DNA from: Rhizobium terrae
GTDB taxonomy: Bacteria > Pseudomonadota > Alphaproteobacteria > Rhizobiales > Rhizobiaceae
Length of the DNA: 64,000 nucleotides
NCBI RefSeq assembly: GCF_003425685.1
Contig: NZ_QJKM01000004.1
Span: forward strand, 310,001 to 374,000
Direction: 5' to 3'
The position numbers and the translations under genes are program-made. Under the pieces are notes generated by a model. The model ran no database searches and was not told the origin of the DNA. It was given only the letters and a program-made list of their open reading frames with translations. Of this stretch, positions 16,164 to 24,607 are shown one piece after another; the stretch's first letter is position 1; each line of letters opens with the position of its first letter.

Positions 16164-16419
16164 ACAGGAGGCTGGGGCAGAAAGGTGAAAAGCCATCGGC
16201 ATCAAGGGATGGAGCCATCTTTTTTCTCCCCCCGCCCTTCTCTTGCCGGAATTGTTCCCGCCTAATCATGGAGTTGTATCGATTCGCCCGGCGACTGTTG
16301 GGCTCTGCCCCATTCTGAGCGTGACCGCCTGCGCGGCACGATGCGGCACAGTTCCCGGGATCGGGGCTGCGGGCGGGGAAGATGTAACGCGAGGGGTCAG
16401 AAGGAAGGGGACTTTATAG

Positions 16420-18246
16420 GTGGAGGCGTTTTATCTCGTTCTGCTGGTCGGCACGGTCCTCGTGCTGGTGGCTGCCTTGTCAAGCCTCCTCGCCTTCCGC
16501 TTCGGCGCACCCCTTCTCCTGATCTTCCTGTCGATCGGCCTGCTTGCAGGCGTCGATGGGCTCGGCATCCAGTTCGAAAACTATTCCTTCACCTTCATGC
16601 TGGGTTCGCTGGCGCTGGCGATCGTGCTTTTCGATTCCGGTTTCATGACGCCGATCCATTCCTTCCGGATCGCGGCGGCGCCGGCGATCACGCTTGCGTC
16701 GCTCGGCGTGCTGCTGACGGCCGGCATCTTCGCCTTTGCCGCCACGCTGCTGCTGAACTTCACCTGGCTCGAAGGCCTGCTGCTCGGCTCGATCGTCGCG
16801 TCCACCGATGCGGCGGCGGTGTTCTTCCTTTTGCGCGTCAGCGGCATCAATATCCGCGACAAGGTGCGCTCGACGCTGGAAGTGGAATCGGGCACCAACG
16901 ATCCGATGGCGATTTTCCTGACGGTGGCGCTGGCCGAACTCGTTGCCACCGGCCAGGGCTTTTCCGGGCTGAACGCCCATTTCCTGCTGCTGTTCATCGA
17001 GGAAATGGGGCTCGGCGCGCTCTTCGGCCTGTTCGGCGGCATGATGATCGTCTGGGTCCTGAACCGCTTCACCTCCGACCGGGGGCTGGCGCCGATCTTC
17101 GTGCTGACGCTGGCGCTTCTCGTCTTCTCGTTCACCGGCGCCATGGGCGGCAGCGGCTTCCTGGCGGTCTATGTGGCCGGCATCTATTCCGGCAACCGCA
17201 AGATGTTCGCCAAGCCGCAGATCGTCCGCTTCAACGAGGGGCTGACCTGGCTGGCGCAGATCATCATGTTCCTGGTGCTCGGCCTGCTTGCGACGCCATC
17301 GCAATTTCCTGCCATTCTTCTGCCGGCCATCGGGCTTGCTGCCTTCCTCATCTTCGTCGCCCGGCCCGTTGCCGTCTGGCTCAGCCTGCTTCCCTACGAC
17401 TTCACCCAGCAGGAAACCGGTTTCGTCGCCTGGGTCGGCCTGCGCGGCGCGGTCTCCATCCTGCTCGCCATCATGCCGATCCTGAGCGGCGTCGAAAACG
17501 GCACGGTCTTCTTCAATACGACCTTCATCATCGTGCTCGTTTCGCTTCTCGTGCAGGGCTGGACGATCAAGCCGGTCGCCGAAAAGCTCGGCCTCATCAT
17601 TCCGCCGCGGATAGGCGCGGTCGACAAGATCGAACTGGACCTGCCGGGCACCGCCCATCACGAGCTGATCTCCTACCGTGTCATGAAGGACAGTCCGATC
17701 CTCGGCGGCGAGCGTATTCCCCGCTGGGCCATGCCTTCGCTCGTCATCCGCGACGGCCGCAGCATGCGTTACCAATATGCCGGGCGATTGAAGGAAAACG
17801 ATCAGGTCTACCTGTTCATCTCGCCCGTCTATTCGAAACTGCTCGACCGCCTGTTCGCGAGCCAGGTGCCGGTCGACGAGGACGATGCGGAGTTTTTCGG
17901 CGCCTTTGCCATCTCGCCGTCACGCCCCGCCAGGGAGCTCGATGCAGCCTATGGCCCCGGCCTTCTCTCCGCCAACGAACAGAACATGACGGTCGGCGAT
18001 CTGATGACTTCCCGCCTCGGCGGACGGGTCGAATATGCCGACCGCATGCGCTTCGGCTCGATCGTGCTGATCGTCCGCGAGCTTGACGAGCACGAACATA
18101 TCCGCTCGATCGGCATTTCGCTGGAACCGGTGGAGCCGGCGACCAACCTGCCGATCTTCATCAACATGCGCGAAATCGCCCACCGCATCCGCGATCTGCT
18201 GCGCAAGTATCGGGGCAAGAAAGTGCCCGGAAAACCCGCCGGCTGA
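16420..18246 (+). CDS. Potassium/proton antiporter (NhaP2-type, CPA1)
   Basis: 608 residues. Residues about 1-395 form the Na_H_Exchanger domain with a dozen hydrophobic helices, including '[16 protein letters not shown]' and '[14 protein letters not shown]' (acidic transport site) and '[14 protein letters not shown]'. The C-terminal 200 residues carry an RCK_C/TrkA_C-like domain ('[19 protein letters not shown]') and a CorC_HlyC-type domain, the arrangement of NhaP2/CvrA K+/H+ antiporters that export K+ and guard cell volume and pH. The GTG start at 16420 has AGGAAGGGG upstream. A longer overlapping open frame in another register is a shadow. Confidence 0.92.
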   Translation: MEAFYLVLLVGTVLVLVAALSSLLAFRFGAPLLLIFLSIGLLAGVDGLGIQFENYSFTFMLGSLALAIVLFDSGFMTPIHSFRIAAAPAITLASLGVLLTAGIFAFAATLLLNFTWLEGLLLGSIVASTDAAAVFFLLRVSGINIRDKVRSTLEVESGTNDPMAIFLTVALAELVATGQGFSGLNAHFLLLFIEEMGLGALFGLFGGMMIVWVLNRFTSDRGLAPIFVLTLALLVFSFTGAMGGSGFLAVYVAGIYSGNRKMFAKPQIVRFNEGLTWLAQIIMFLVLGLLATPSQFPAILLPAIGLAAFLIFVARPVAVWLSLLPYDFTQQETGFVAWVGLRGAVSILLAIMPILSGVENGTVFFNTTFIIVLVSLLVQGWTIKPVAEKLGLIIPPRIGAVDKIELDLPGTAHHELISYRVMKDSPILGGERIPRWAMPSLVIRDGRSMRYQYAGRLKENDQVYLFISPVYSKLLDRLFASQVPVDEDDAEFFGAFAISPSRPARELDAAYGPGLLSANEQNMTVGDLMTSRLGGRVEYADRMRFGSIVLIVRELDEHEHIRSIGISLEPVEPATNLPIFINMREIAHRIRDLLRKYRGKKVPGKPAG

Positions 18247-18355
18247 TCATACCTTCGCGCGAGGAATGCGAACGGCGGCGGCCAATCGGCTTGCGTCGCC
18301 GGTCAGGCATAGTATGGTCCGCCCGAAACTTTATCCCAAGCGAATGGATAGCATC

Positions 18356-19558
18356 ATGCCGGCCTTCAAAACCCTTGACGACCTCACCGATATCGCAGGA
18401 AAGCGCGTGCTCGTGCGCGTCGATCTGAACGTTCCCGTCGCCGACGGCAAGGTGACCGACAAGACCCGCATCGAGCGCGTCGCCCCGACCATCCTCGAAC
18501 TGTCGAAGAAGGGCGCCAAGGTCGTCCTGCTCGCCCATTTCGGCCGCCCGAAAGGCGAACCGGTCGCCGACATGTCGCTGTCGCTGATCGTCTCCGCCGT
18601 CAACGAGGTGCTCGGCCAGAAGATCCTGTTCGCCTCGGACTGCATCGGCCCTGAAGCCGAACAGGCGGTCGCCGCGATGAAGAACGGCGACATCCTGCTT
18701 CTCGAAAACACCCGTTTCCACAAGGGCGAGGAAAAGAACGATCCGGCCTTCACCGAAGCGCTCGCCAAAAACGGCGACATCTTCGTCAACGACGCCTTCT
18801 CCGCCGCCCACCGCGCCCACGCCTCGACGGAAGGCCTTGCCCACCACCTGCCCGCCTATGCCGGCCGCACCATGCAGGAAGAGCTCGAAGCCCTCGAAAA
18901 GGGGCTCGGCAATCCGGCCCGCCCGGTGGTCGCGATCGTCGGCGGCGCCAAGGTCTCCACAAAGATCGACCTCCTGCAGAATCTGGTGAAAAAGGTCGAC
19001 GCGCTGGTGATCGGCGGCGGCATGGCCAACACGTTCGTCGCCGCACAGGGCATCGACGTCGGCAAGTCGCTCTGCGAGCACGATTTAGCCGAAACGGCCC
19101 GCACGATCATGGCGGAAGCGAAAGCCGCCAATTGCGCCATCGTGCTGCCGGTCGACGGCGTCGTCGCCCGCGAATTCAAGGCGGGCGCCGCCAACGAAGT
19201 GGTGGATATCGACAAGATCCCGGCCGACGCCATGGTCCTCGATGTCGGGCCTAAATCGGTCGCAGCCGTCAGCGACTGGATCTCCAAGGCCTCGACGCTG
19301 GTCTGGAACGGCCCGCTCGGCGCCTTCGAGATCGAGCCCTTCGACAAGGCGACGGTGGCAGCAGCCAAGCACGCCGCAGAACAGACCAAGGCCGGCAAGC
19401 TCACCTCCGTCGCCGGCGGCGGCGATACGGTCGCAGCCCTCAACCACGCGGGTGCGGCAGACGACTTCTCCTACGTCTCGACCGCCGGCGGCGCCTTCCT
19501 CGAATGGATGGAAGGCAAGGAACTCCCGGGCGTTTCCGTGCTTTCGCAGACCGCCTGA
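18356..19558 (+). CDS. pgk: Phosphoglycerate kinase
   Basis: 400 residues. It makes ATP and 3-phosphoglycerate from 1,3-bisphosphoglycerate, reversible in gluconeogenesis. The N-terminal '[20 protein letters not shown]' signature, '[10 protein letters not shown]', '[16 protein letters not shown]', '[14 protein letters not shown]', '[16 protein letters not shown]' and the nucleotide loop '[11 protein letters not shown]' are intact. The ATG at 18356 gives the family N-terminus '[10 protein letters not shown]'; an in-frame ATG at 18344 would add four residues. The gene ends in a nested hairpin. Confidence 0.96.
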   Translation: MPAFKTLDDLTDIAGKRVLVRVDLNVPVADGKVTDKTRIERVAPTILELSKKGAKVVLLAHFGRPKGEPVADMSLSLIVSAVNEVLGQKILFASDCIGPEAEQAVAAMKNGDILLLENTRFHKGEEKNDPAFTEALAKNGDIFVNDAFSAAHRAHASTEGLAHHLPAYAGRTMQEELEALEKGLGNPARPVVAIVGGAKVSTKIDLLQNLVKKVDALVIGGGMANTFVAAQGIDVGKSLCEHDLAETARTIMAEAKAANCAIVLPVDGVVAREFKAGAANEVVDIDKIPADAMVLDVGPKSVAAVSDWISKASTLVWNGPLGAFEIEPFDKATVAAAKHAAEQTKAGKLTSVAGGGDTVAALNHAGAADDFSYVSTAGGAFLEWMEGKELPGVSVLSQTA

Positions 19559-19572
19559 TTGTCATATCCATG

Positions 19573-19611
19573 CAACGGAGCCGCGCCTATATAGCGCGTC
19601 ACGCTCCGTTG
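19573..19611 (+). terminator. Nested hairpin after pgk
   Basis: Outer arms CAACGGAGC/GCTCCGTTG (9 bp) enclose inner arms CGCGC/GCGCG, 14 bases after the pgk stop. The T-rich tract further on is interrupted, so it is a probable but not textbook terminator. Confidence 0.6.
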
Positions 19612-19671
19612 TTAATCGCTTTAAAATTTTTTAGATATTTTAAACGATTGAAGTCATTTCAATCGTTTCAA
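19612..19671. promoter_or_regulatory. Cluster of three LacI-type operator-like sites upstream of fba
   Basis: Three related sites lie in a very A+T-rich stretch: TTAATCGCTTTAAAA (19612-19626), TTTTAAACGATTGAA (19638-19652) and TTCAATCGTTTCAA (19658-19671). The last two form a perfect 11-bp inverted repeat (AAACGATTGAA/TTCAATCGTTT, spacer GTCAT). B and C fit TTnAAnCGnTTnAA, a core with central CG typical of LacI-family repressors; the first fits with a one-base shift. They lie about 110-165 bases before the aldolase ATG. Confidence 0.5.
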
Positions 19672-19776
19672 TCATTTAGGCATGCATTTCCCTTTAAAAA
19701 AACTTCTGTTATCCGCGTGACAGCTTAGGGAGATATGAGCGCGTTTCGCGCCAACTTTTAGGGACAGGAGTGTAGT

Positions 19777-20673
19777 ATGGTGGATGCCAAGATGTTGAAC
19801 AAGATGAGTTCCGCGCCCGGATTTATCGCGGCGCTGGATCAAAGCGGTGGTTCAACACCTGGAGCGTTGCGTCTTTATGGCGTGTCCGACACCGACTATC
19901 AGGGTGACGAGGAGATGTTCCGCCTGATGCACGCCATGCGCGTCCGCATCATGAGCGCGCCTGCCTTTACGGGCGACAAGGTTATCGGCGCTATCCTGTT
20001 CGAGCGGACCATGGACGGCCACGTCGATGGCCAGGCCGTCCCCTCTTATCTCTGGGAAAAGCGCGGCGTCGTGCCATTTCTCAAAGTCGACAAGGGCCTC
20101 AATGCTGAGGAAAATGGCGTTCAGACGATGAAGCCGATGCCCGATCTGGACGCTCTCCTGATCCGCGGCCGCGAAAAAGGAATTTTCGGGACCAAGATGC
20201 GCTCGGTGATCGCCCATGCCGACAAGGCCGGGATCGCTGCCGTCGTTGCGCAGCAGTTCGAGGTTGCACGTCAGATCGTCGGCCAGGGCCTCATGCCGAT
20301 CATCGAGCCGGAAGTCTCCATCAAGAGCCCGACCAAGGAACAGGCTGAAGCCATTCTTCGCGACGAGATCGCCGAGCAGCTCGACAAGCTTCCCGCAAGC
20401 GAGACGGTCATGCTCAAACTGACGATCCCGACGGTCGCCGATTTCTACGCTCCTCTGATCGCCCACAAGTCGGTCGTCCGGGTCGTCGCGCTTTCCGGCG
20501 GCTACAGCACCGCGGACGCCTGCGAAAAGCTCAGCCATAACCATGGCATGATCGCGAGTTTCTCGCGCGCGCTGGCGGAAAACCTGCGCGTCACGATGAG
20601 CGACGCTGAGTTCGATGCGAGCCTCGCCGAAACGATCGACCAGATCTACGCCGCAAGCGTCAATAAGTCCTGA
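19777..20673 (+). CDS. Fructose-bisphosphate aldolase, class I
   Basis: 298 residues. It cleaves or forms fructose 1,6-bisphosphate through a Schiff base and needs no metal, unlike the class II zinc enzymes. 'FIAALDQSGGSTPGAL', 'GAILFERTMDG', 'VPFLKVDKGL', 'LMPIIEPEV' and 'VMLKLTIP' (Schiff-base Lys region) identify the short bacterial class I family. AGGAG lies about 8 bases before the ATG. It follows pgk with a 218-base regulatory gap that holds the LacI-type sites, so it is probably its own transcription unit, ending at 20753. Confidence 0.94.
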   Translation: MVDAKMLNKMSSAPGFIAALDQSGGSTPGALRLYGVSDTDYQGDEEMFRLMHAMRVRIMSAPAFTGDKVIGAILFERTMDGHVDGQAVPSYLWEKRGVVPFLKVDKGLNAEENGVQTMKPMPDLDALLIRGREKGIFGTKMRSVIAHADKAGIAAVVAQQFEVARQIVGQGLMPIIEPEVSIKSPTKEQAEAILRDEIAEQLDKLPASETVMLKLTIPTVADFYAPLIAHKSVVRVVALSGGYSTADACEKLSHNHGMIASFSRALAENLRVTMSDAEFDASLAETIDQIYAASVNKS

Positions 20674-20729
20674 TGCGATCGTGATGATCGGCTGTGGAGC
20701 ATGTCGCTCCTCTTCAGAGGAGGAAGAAG

Positions 20730-20753
20730 GCCGCCCCGAACGGGCGGCTTTTT
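20730..20753 (+). terminator. Rho-independent terminator of the aldolase gene
   Basis: Perfect 7-bp stem GCCGCCC/GGGCGGC with loop CGAAC, followed by TTTTT. Confidence 0.88.
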
Positions 20754-20846
20754 CGTTGGCTGAAAGCGTGGCCGGCCGGCAAAAACCGTGACATCGGCAT
20801 GAACCGAACCGCATATGCAGCGTTCATGTCCATGATGGAGGCAACC

Positions 20847-21293
20847 ATGACGGAATTGGAAGCCAAGGTCCGCCGACTGTTCGATGAATATGGCCGGACG
20901 AGCAACGATGCGTTGAAGGATGATGCAATGGTGCATGTCTCGCAAATCGCCTCGTTCTTTGCGGCCTATTTCGTCGGTTCGACGCCGAAAGCCGTGTTTG
21001 GCGGCCCGAACGACGCGGCCTTTCGCGAGTTCATCCCCCGGGGCTTCGCGCGCTATCGCGAGGCCGGCGGCAGGCGGATGGAGATTACCGGCGTAAAGGT
21101 GGTCACGCTTAACGAGCTTCACGCGCTCGCAGAAGTCGGCTGGGACTTCTGCTACGTCAACAAGGCGGGCAAGGGCGGCAATGTGCGCTTCACCAACTTC
21201 TATTTCGTCACCGTCGCCGACAGTGAACCGCGTATTTTCGCCTATATCACCGGCGACGAGGAAAAGGCGATGAAGGACCATGGCCTGGCCTGA
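20847..21293 (+). CDS. NTF2-like (SnoaL-fold) hypothetical protein
   Basis: 148 residues from the ATG at 20847, picked because GGAGG is 6 bases upstream; three earlier in-frame ATGs lack such a site. The pattern of an N-terminal helix, 'AYFVGSTPKAVFGGPND', 'MEITGVKVVTLNELHALAEVGWDFCYV' and 'NFYFVTVADSEPRIFAYITG' fits a cone-shaped NTF2-like fold, as in SnoaL-like or ketosteroid-isomerase-like proteins. No catalytic residues can be fixed and no partner is encoded beside it. Confidence 0.6.
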   Translation: MTELEAKVRRLFDEYGRTSNDALKDDAMVHVSQIASFFAAYFVGSTPKAVFGGPNDAAFREFIPRGFARYREAGGRRMEITGVKVVTLNELHALAEVGWDFCYVNKAGKGGNVRFTNFYFVTVADSEPRIFAYITGDEEKAMKDHGLA

Positions 21294-21403
21294 ATTGGGC
21301 CTGCCCGCCCTTTCTTTTCATTGATGGGCGCAATCAAAAACATTGGCTGGTCGCGACAGCCGTGAAAGATTTAAATCCTCGCCTCCAGCTTGAGGATCGC
21401 AGC

Positions 21404-22324
21404 ATGCCGACCGCCGATTTCCTGACCGTCGATGTCTTCACCACCCGCCGTTTCGCCGGCAACCCGCTGGCCGTCGTGCCCGATGCGCGTGACCTGACGG
21501 CGGAGCAAATGCAGCGGATCGCCGCCGAGTTCGGTTACGCGGAAAGCACCTTCGTGCTGCCGCCCGACAATCTTGAAAATACCGCTCGCGTCCGCATCTT
21601 CACGCCGACCATGGAAATACCCTTTGCAGGCCATCCGAATGTCGGAACCGCCTTCGTGCTTGGACAACAGACCCAAATCTTCGGCAGGTCGGTTGGCGAC
21701 GCGCTTCGCTTCGAGGAGATCGCCGGTCTCGTGGAGATTGAGCTTCAGCGTGAAGCGGGCGCGGTGGCGGGCGCCACGATCCGCGCTCCAAGGCCGCTCG
21801 AAATTGCCGAGGACGTGGAGCCGGATCTCATCGCCCGCTGTGCCTCGATCAACGCAGCCGATATCCGCACGACCGCTCATCAGCCGGTCTTCGCCTCCGT
21901 GGGGCTCGCCTTCGTGATCAGCGAACTGGAAAACCTGGATGCGCTCGCCCGCGCCCGGCCGAATATCACCGTCTTTCACGAGGCCGCCGAAAGACACAAA
22001 AGCGCTGTCGGCACGGACTTTCCGATCTTCCTCTATGTCCGGGATCCAAAAGACCCGTGGCGTATTCGCGCCCGCATGTTCGCTCCGCTGGATGCGGTGA
22101 TGGAGGATCCGGCGACCGGCAGCGCTTCCGCTGCCCTTTCCGCCTTCCTCGTCACGCACGCGCCCGAGGCGGATGCGGATATCCGGATCACCATCGAACA
22201 AGGCATCGAAATGGGCCGTCCGAGCCTGATCGAGCTCGACGTGGCGAAGGCGGGCGGCACGGTCACCGACGTACGGATCACCGGCCGCTGCGTTTCCGTC
22301 ATGCGCGGCAGCATCAGCCTCTGA
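21404..22324 (+). CDS. PhzF-family isomerase/epimerase-like protein
   Basis: 306 residues, the normal length. The N-terminus 'VDVFTTRRFAGNPLAVVPDA' with 'FGYAESTFVLPP', the middle 'IPFAGHPNVGTAFVL' and the C-terminal 'EDPATGSASAALSAFL' are the PhzF/DapF-fold signature; the Glu near 'YAES' is the expected catalytic acid. Apart from true phenazine enzymes, most members have unknown substrates, and no phenazine genes are here. The ATG at 21404 has GAGG 8 bases upstream, preferred over the in-frame start at 21362. Confidence 0.85.
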   Translation: MPTADFLTVDVFTTRRFAGNPLAVVPDARDLTAEQMQRIAAEFGYAESTFVLPPDNLENTARVRIFTPTMEIPFAGHPNVGTAFVLGQQTQIFGRSVGDALRFEEIAGLVEIELQREAGAVAGATIRAPRPLEIAEDVEPDLIARCASINAADIRTTAHQPVFASVGLAFVISELENLDALARARPNITVFHEAAERHKSAVGTDFPIFLYVRDPKDPWRIRARMFAPLDAVMEDPATGSASAALSAFLVTHAPEADADIRITIEQGIEMGRPSLIELDVAKAGGTVTDVRITGRCVSVMRGSISL

Positions 22325-22492
22325 CTACATCTTCGTAAACTCCCTGACGATCAGCGCGGCGCTCCAGATCGCGAAGGCGAATACCGCCAGTTTCCAGAAA
22401 TCGCCTCGGCGTCGAAGACCCGGCAGGCCGAGCGGCTTGATGACCTGTATCACCATGGCGAGGATCAACAGGACCGCGATTGTTTTTGTCAT
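22325..22492 (-). CDS. Small two-helix membrane protein
   Basis: 55 residues from the ATG at 22492. Two hydrophobic stretches, 'TIAVLLILAMVIQVI' and 'WKLAVFAFAIWSAALIV', flank the basic loop 'KPLGLPGLRRRGDF', so it should span the inner membrane twice with the loop inside. Proteins of this layout are conserved in Rhizobiaceae but unnamed. The frame continues upstream to 22747 without membrane or family features, so the short form is preferred. It converges tail to tail with the PhzF gene (adjacent stops). Confidence 0.6.
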   Translation of the reverse strand: MTKTIAVLLILAMVIQVIKPLGLPGLRRRGDFWKLAVFAFAIWSAALIVREFTKM

Positions 22493-22682
22493 TGCGTTTT
22501 TCGTCTCGCTGATCGCCACAGGCTGGACATTTTTGCGCTCCACCACAGATAGATCCGGAGAGGATTCGGGGAACAGCTCATCCGCTCCGCCTTCGTTAAC
22601 GCGCGGTTCATCTGCATGCAACAATGCTTGCCTGCGCAGCCGTGATCGATCGCATTCGCCAAAAAGGCCGATAGTAGCAAAG

Positions 22683-23957
22683 ATGAGACGAAACCTCTTT
22701 CCAGTCCTCGCCCTCCTTTGCGGTACCCTTTTCCTCTTTCTCGGCAATGGCCTGCAGGGGCTGCTCCTGCCGGTGCGCGGTTCCCAGGAAGGTTATTCTA
22801 ACGAGGTCCTTGGCCTTCTCGGCACCACCTGGGCATCCGGTTTCGTGATCGGCTGCTTCGTCGCGCCGAACGTCGTGCGCCGCATCGGTCATGTGCGGGC
22901 CTTTTCGGGCTTCCTGTCGCTGATCTGCCTCAACGTATTGCTCACCGCTCTTCTGGTGGACCAGAATACCTGGCTCGTCCTGCGCGCCATCACCGGCTTC
23001 TGCACCGCCGGCACCTCGATGATCATCGAGAGTTGGCTCAACGAGCGCGCCACAAGCGAAAGCCGCGGCACGATCTTCTCCTTCTACATCTCGATCACGC
23101 TTTTCGGCGTTGTCGGCGGCCAACTGATGGTGCCTTTCGCGGATATCTCGACCCCGACGCTCTTCATGGTCTGCGGCATCCTCTATTGCATCGCCGCACT
23201 GCCGACGACGCTTTCGAAGGCCGCGTCGCCACAGCCGCTGAAACGGGCGCGGCTCGATCTCAGGGCCCTCTTCCGCAACTCCCCGATTTCCTGCATCGGC
23301 ATCCTGCTGATCGGCACCGCGAACGGCGCCTATGGCACGCTCGGCGCGGTCTTCGCCACCCGCGCGGGCCTCGATCACGGCGCGGTCGCCGCCATGGTAT
23401 CGATCACCATCTTCGCCGGCGCCATCATGCAGTTTCCGGCCGGGCGCCTGTCGGACAGGATGGACCGCCGCTACGTGCTGGCCGGCCTTTCCGCCGCCGC
23501 GGCGCTGGCCGGCCTCGCGATCGTGCTGGTGCGGCCGACGGACGTCTACGGCATCGTCGTGCTGGTGGCGATCTACGGCGCGGCCGCCAACGCGCTCTAT
23601 CCGATCGCCGTTGCCCATGCCAACGACTTTGCCGCGCCCGAAGATTTCGTCAAAGTATCGGGCGGCCTGCTGCTGCTTTTCGGGATCGGCACGATCATCG
23701 GCCCGACGGTCAGTGGCCCGGTGATGAGCTGGGCCGGCCCGCATGCCCTCTTTGCAGTCACGGCTGTCGCGCATATCGTGATCTCCACCTATGCGATCGT
23801 TCGCAGCCGGCAGCGGGCGCCTGTGCCGATGGGCGACCGCGACGCCTATACGACGGCACCGGCCTCGACATCGCCGCTCGCGACCCCGGAAAGCCTGTCG
23901 CTCGATCCTCGCGCCAAGGCCGAGGCGGCGGCAACAACGAAGAAGGAAACGCCATGA
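22683..23957 (+). CDS. Major facilitator superfamily transporter
   Basis: 424 residues with about 12 predicted helices, beginning 'LFPVLALLCGTLFLFLGNGL'. Typical MFS loop motifs are visible: 'APNVVRRIGHVRAF' between helices 2 and 3 and 'AGRLSDRMDRRYVL' in the second half. The family resembles the YcaD/MFS_1 group of uncharacterised carriers; the substrate is unknown. The C-terminal 50 residues are polar and Ala/Thr-rich. I start at the ATG of 22683; the open frame extends to 22437 but that part is on the promoter side. The stop overlaps the next ATG (ATGA). Confidence 0.85.
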   Translation: MRRNLFPVLALLCGTLFLFLGNGLQGLLLPVRGSQEGYSNEVLGLLGTTWASGFVIGCFVAPNVVRRIGHVRAFSGFLSLICLNVLLTALLVDQNTWLVLRAITGFCTAGTSMIIESWLNERATSESRGTIFSFYISITLFGVVGGQLMVPFADISTPTLFMVCGILYCIAALPTTLSKAASPQPLKRARLDLRALFRNSPISCIGILLIGTANGAYGTLGAVFATRAGLDHGAVAAMVSITIFAGAIMQFPAGRLSDRMDRRYVLAGLSAAAALAGLAIVLVRPTDVYGIVVLVAIYGAAANALYPIAVAHANDFAAPEDFVKVSGGLLLLFGIGTIIGPTVSGPVMSWAGPHALFAVTAVAHIVISTYAIVRSRQRAPVPMGDRDAYTTAPASTSPLATPESLSLDPRAKAEAAATTKKETP

Positions 23958-24145
23958 GCTCTCTCGACGACGAGCGCCCCAAGAAACCGGCCGCCCACGA
24001 AATCGGTTCCGACCTTTCGATGCTTTTCGTCGATGAACTCGACTCACGCATCCGGCTGCTTCGCGAGGAAATCACGCGGCTGGAAGCGGAGAAGGAGACG
24101 AAAGCGGCCGGCCGCCGCGCCGCCGACAGCCTCTTCCGGTCCTGA
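23954..24145 (+). CDS. DUF1192 small coiled-coil protein
   Basis: 63 residues. 'IGSDLSMLFVDELDSRIRLL' followed by the heptad-like 'REEITRLEAEKETKAAGRRA' and 'ADSLFR' matches DUF1192, a short alphaproteobacterial family. It is translationally coupled to the MFS gene through ATGA. DUF1192 genes are often near the rcdA (DUF1465) gene, as here 460 bases upstream of it. No function is established. Confidence 0.8.
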   Translation: MSSLDDERPKKPAAHEIGSDLSMLFVDELDSRIRLLREEITRLEAEKETKAAGRRAADSLFRS

Positions 24146-24221
24146 GATAAGTTTTACCGAGAATAATAAGCATTCTTTTCTTGCTTTTAAGAATATATTA
24201 ATCATTAACAGAGAATATAAG

Positions 24222-24325
24222 CATGTCCAGGCTTCCTGGACTCAGACAGTTTCACCGTTCGGCGAATGGTCTGATTTCTCCCTGTTTTACCTTGAGAGCC
24301 GCCCTTCCGCGGCTCTTCTTTTTTC
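24222..24325 (+). ncRNA. Candidate trans-acting small RNA
   Basis: About 104 bases. Stem 1 is GTCCAGG-CTT-CCTGGAC (24225-24241). A weaker second stem TTCACCG/CGGCGAA follows, then a pyrimidine-rich single-stranded part with CTCCC (anti-Shine-Dalgarno-like). It ends in a perfect 8-bp terminator stem AGAGCCGC/GCGGCTCT with a T-rich tail. The sequence TATAAG (24216-24221) is a possible -10. The distance from the DUF1192 stop and the T-rich A+T leader argue against a simple 3' UTR, but a 3'-UTR-derived RNA remains possible. The family was not recognised. Confidence 0.4.
24295..24325 (+). terminator. Rho-independent terminator
   Basis: Stem AGAGCCGC/GCGGCTCT (8 bp, loop CCTTCC) followed by TCTTTTTT. 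It ends either the MFS-DUF1192 transcript or the candidate small RNA. Confidence 0.88.
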
Positions 24326-24476
24326 CGGCGAAGCGCTGACATGCCGGATTCTACGTCATATGCGTGTGACGACTGCGGCCGACTGTTTGCCGCAGCCAGC
24401 ATCGGCGGTCTATCAACCGCCCGAAAATACATCCGATTTCAGGAGGACCACACGCGTTTACCACTTCCTGTGGGTA

Positions 24477-24491
24477 TTAACCTTTCCTTAA
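24477..24491. promoter_or_regulatory. CtrA-binding site upstream of rcdA
   Basis: TTAACCTTTCCTTAA is an exact TTAA-N7-TTAA, the consensus of the alphaproteobacterial cell-cycle master regulator CtrA, about 117 bases before the rcdA start. A looser pair, TTAATCATTAAC (24198-24209), lies in the small-RNA promoter area. Confidence 0.6.
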
Positions 24492-24607
24492 TAAACGTCT
24501 TGCGGATTTCCATTATAAGTATCATCTTCATGTCATTCAGACCGGCGGCGGAACTTTCAGCCGTAATGGTCATTGCCTGAAGTAATTGCGTTAGCAGGAT
24601 GATTTCG

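Larger units (their letters stand above)
15568..16419. other. Palindrome-rich non-coding right flank of the toxin cassette
   Basis: About 850 bases. The first 200 hold the A+T-rich leader of the toxin gene. From about 15,780 the composition returns to high G+C. An open frame at 15871-16089 (+, 72 codons, GGGG just before the ATG) is followed at once by a long palindrome, but its protein is not recognised. Further items are GGGGCTGGAAGCCCC (16031-16045) and a CCCAAA...TTTGGG element at 16140-16163. The last 60 bases before 16420 contain the ribosome site of the antiporter gene. Confidence 0.45.
24146..24607. other. Regulatory and non-coding stretch between DUF1192 and rcdA
   Basis: 462 bases without a convincing protein gene. 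The left part carries a candidate structured small RNA ending in a strong terminator; the right part is the rcdA control region with a CtrA-type site. A short open frame at 24341-24580 crosses both and has no ribosome site. Confidence 0.6.

Noticed and set aside
16341..18086. 581-codon plus-strand open frame overlapping the antiporter
   Set aside because: Different register of the antiporter gene; its translation is Arg/Ala-rich and has no membrane pattern.
24341..24580. 79-codon open frame with a CDDC motif
   Set aside because: It spans the rcdA promoter with the CtrA site, lacks a ribosome site and has no coherent fold; the CxxC is probably chance.
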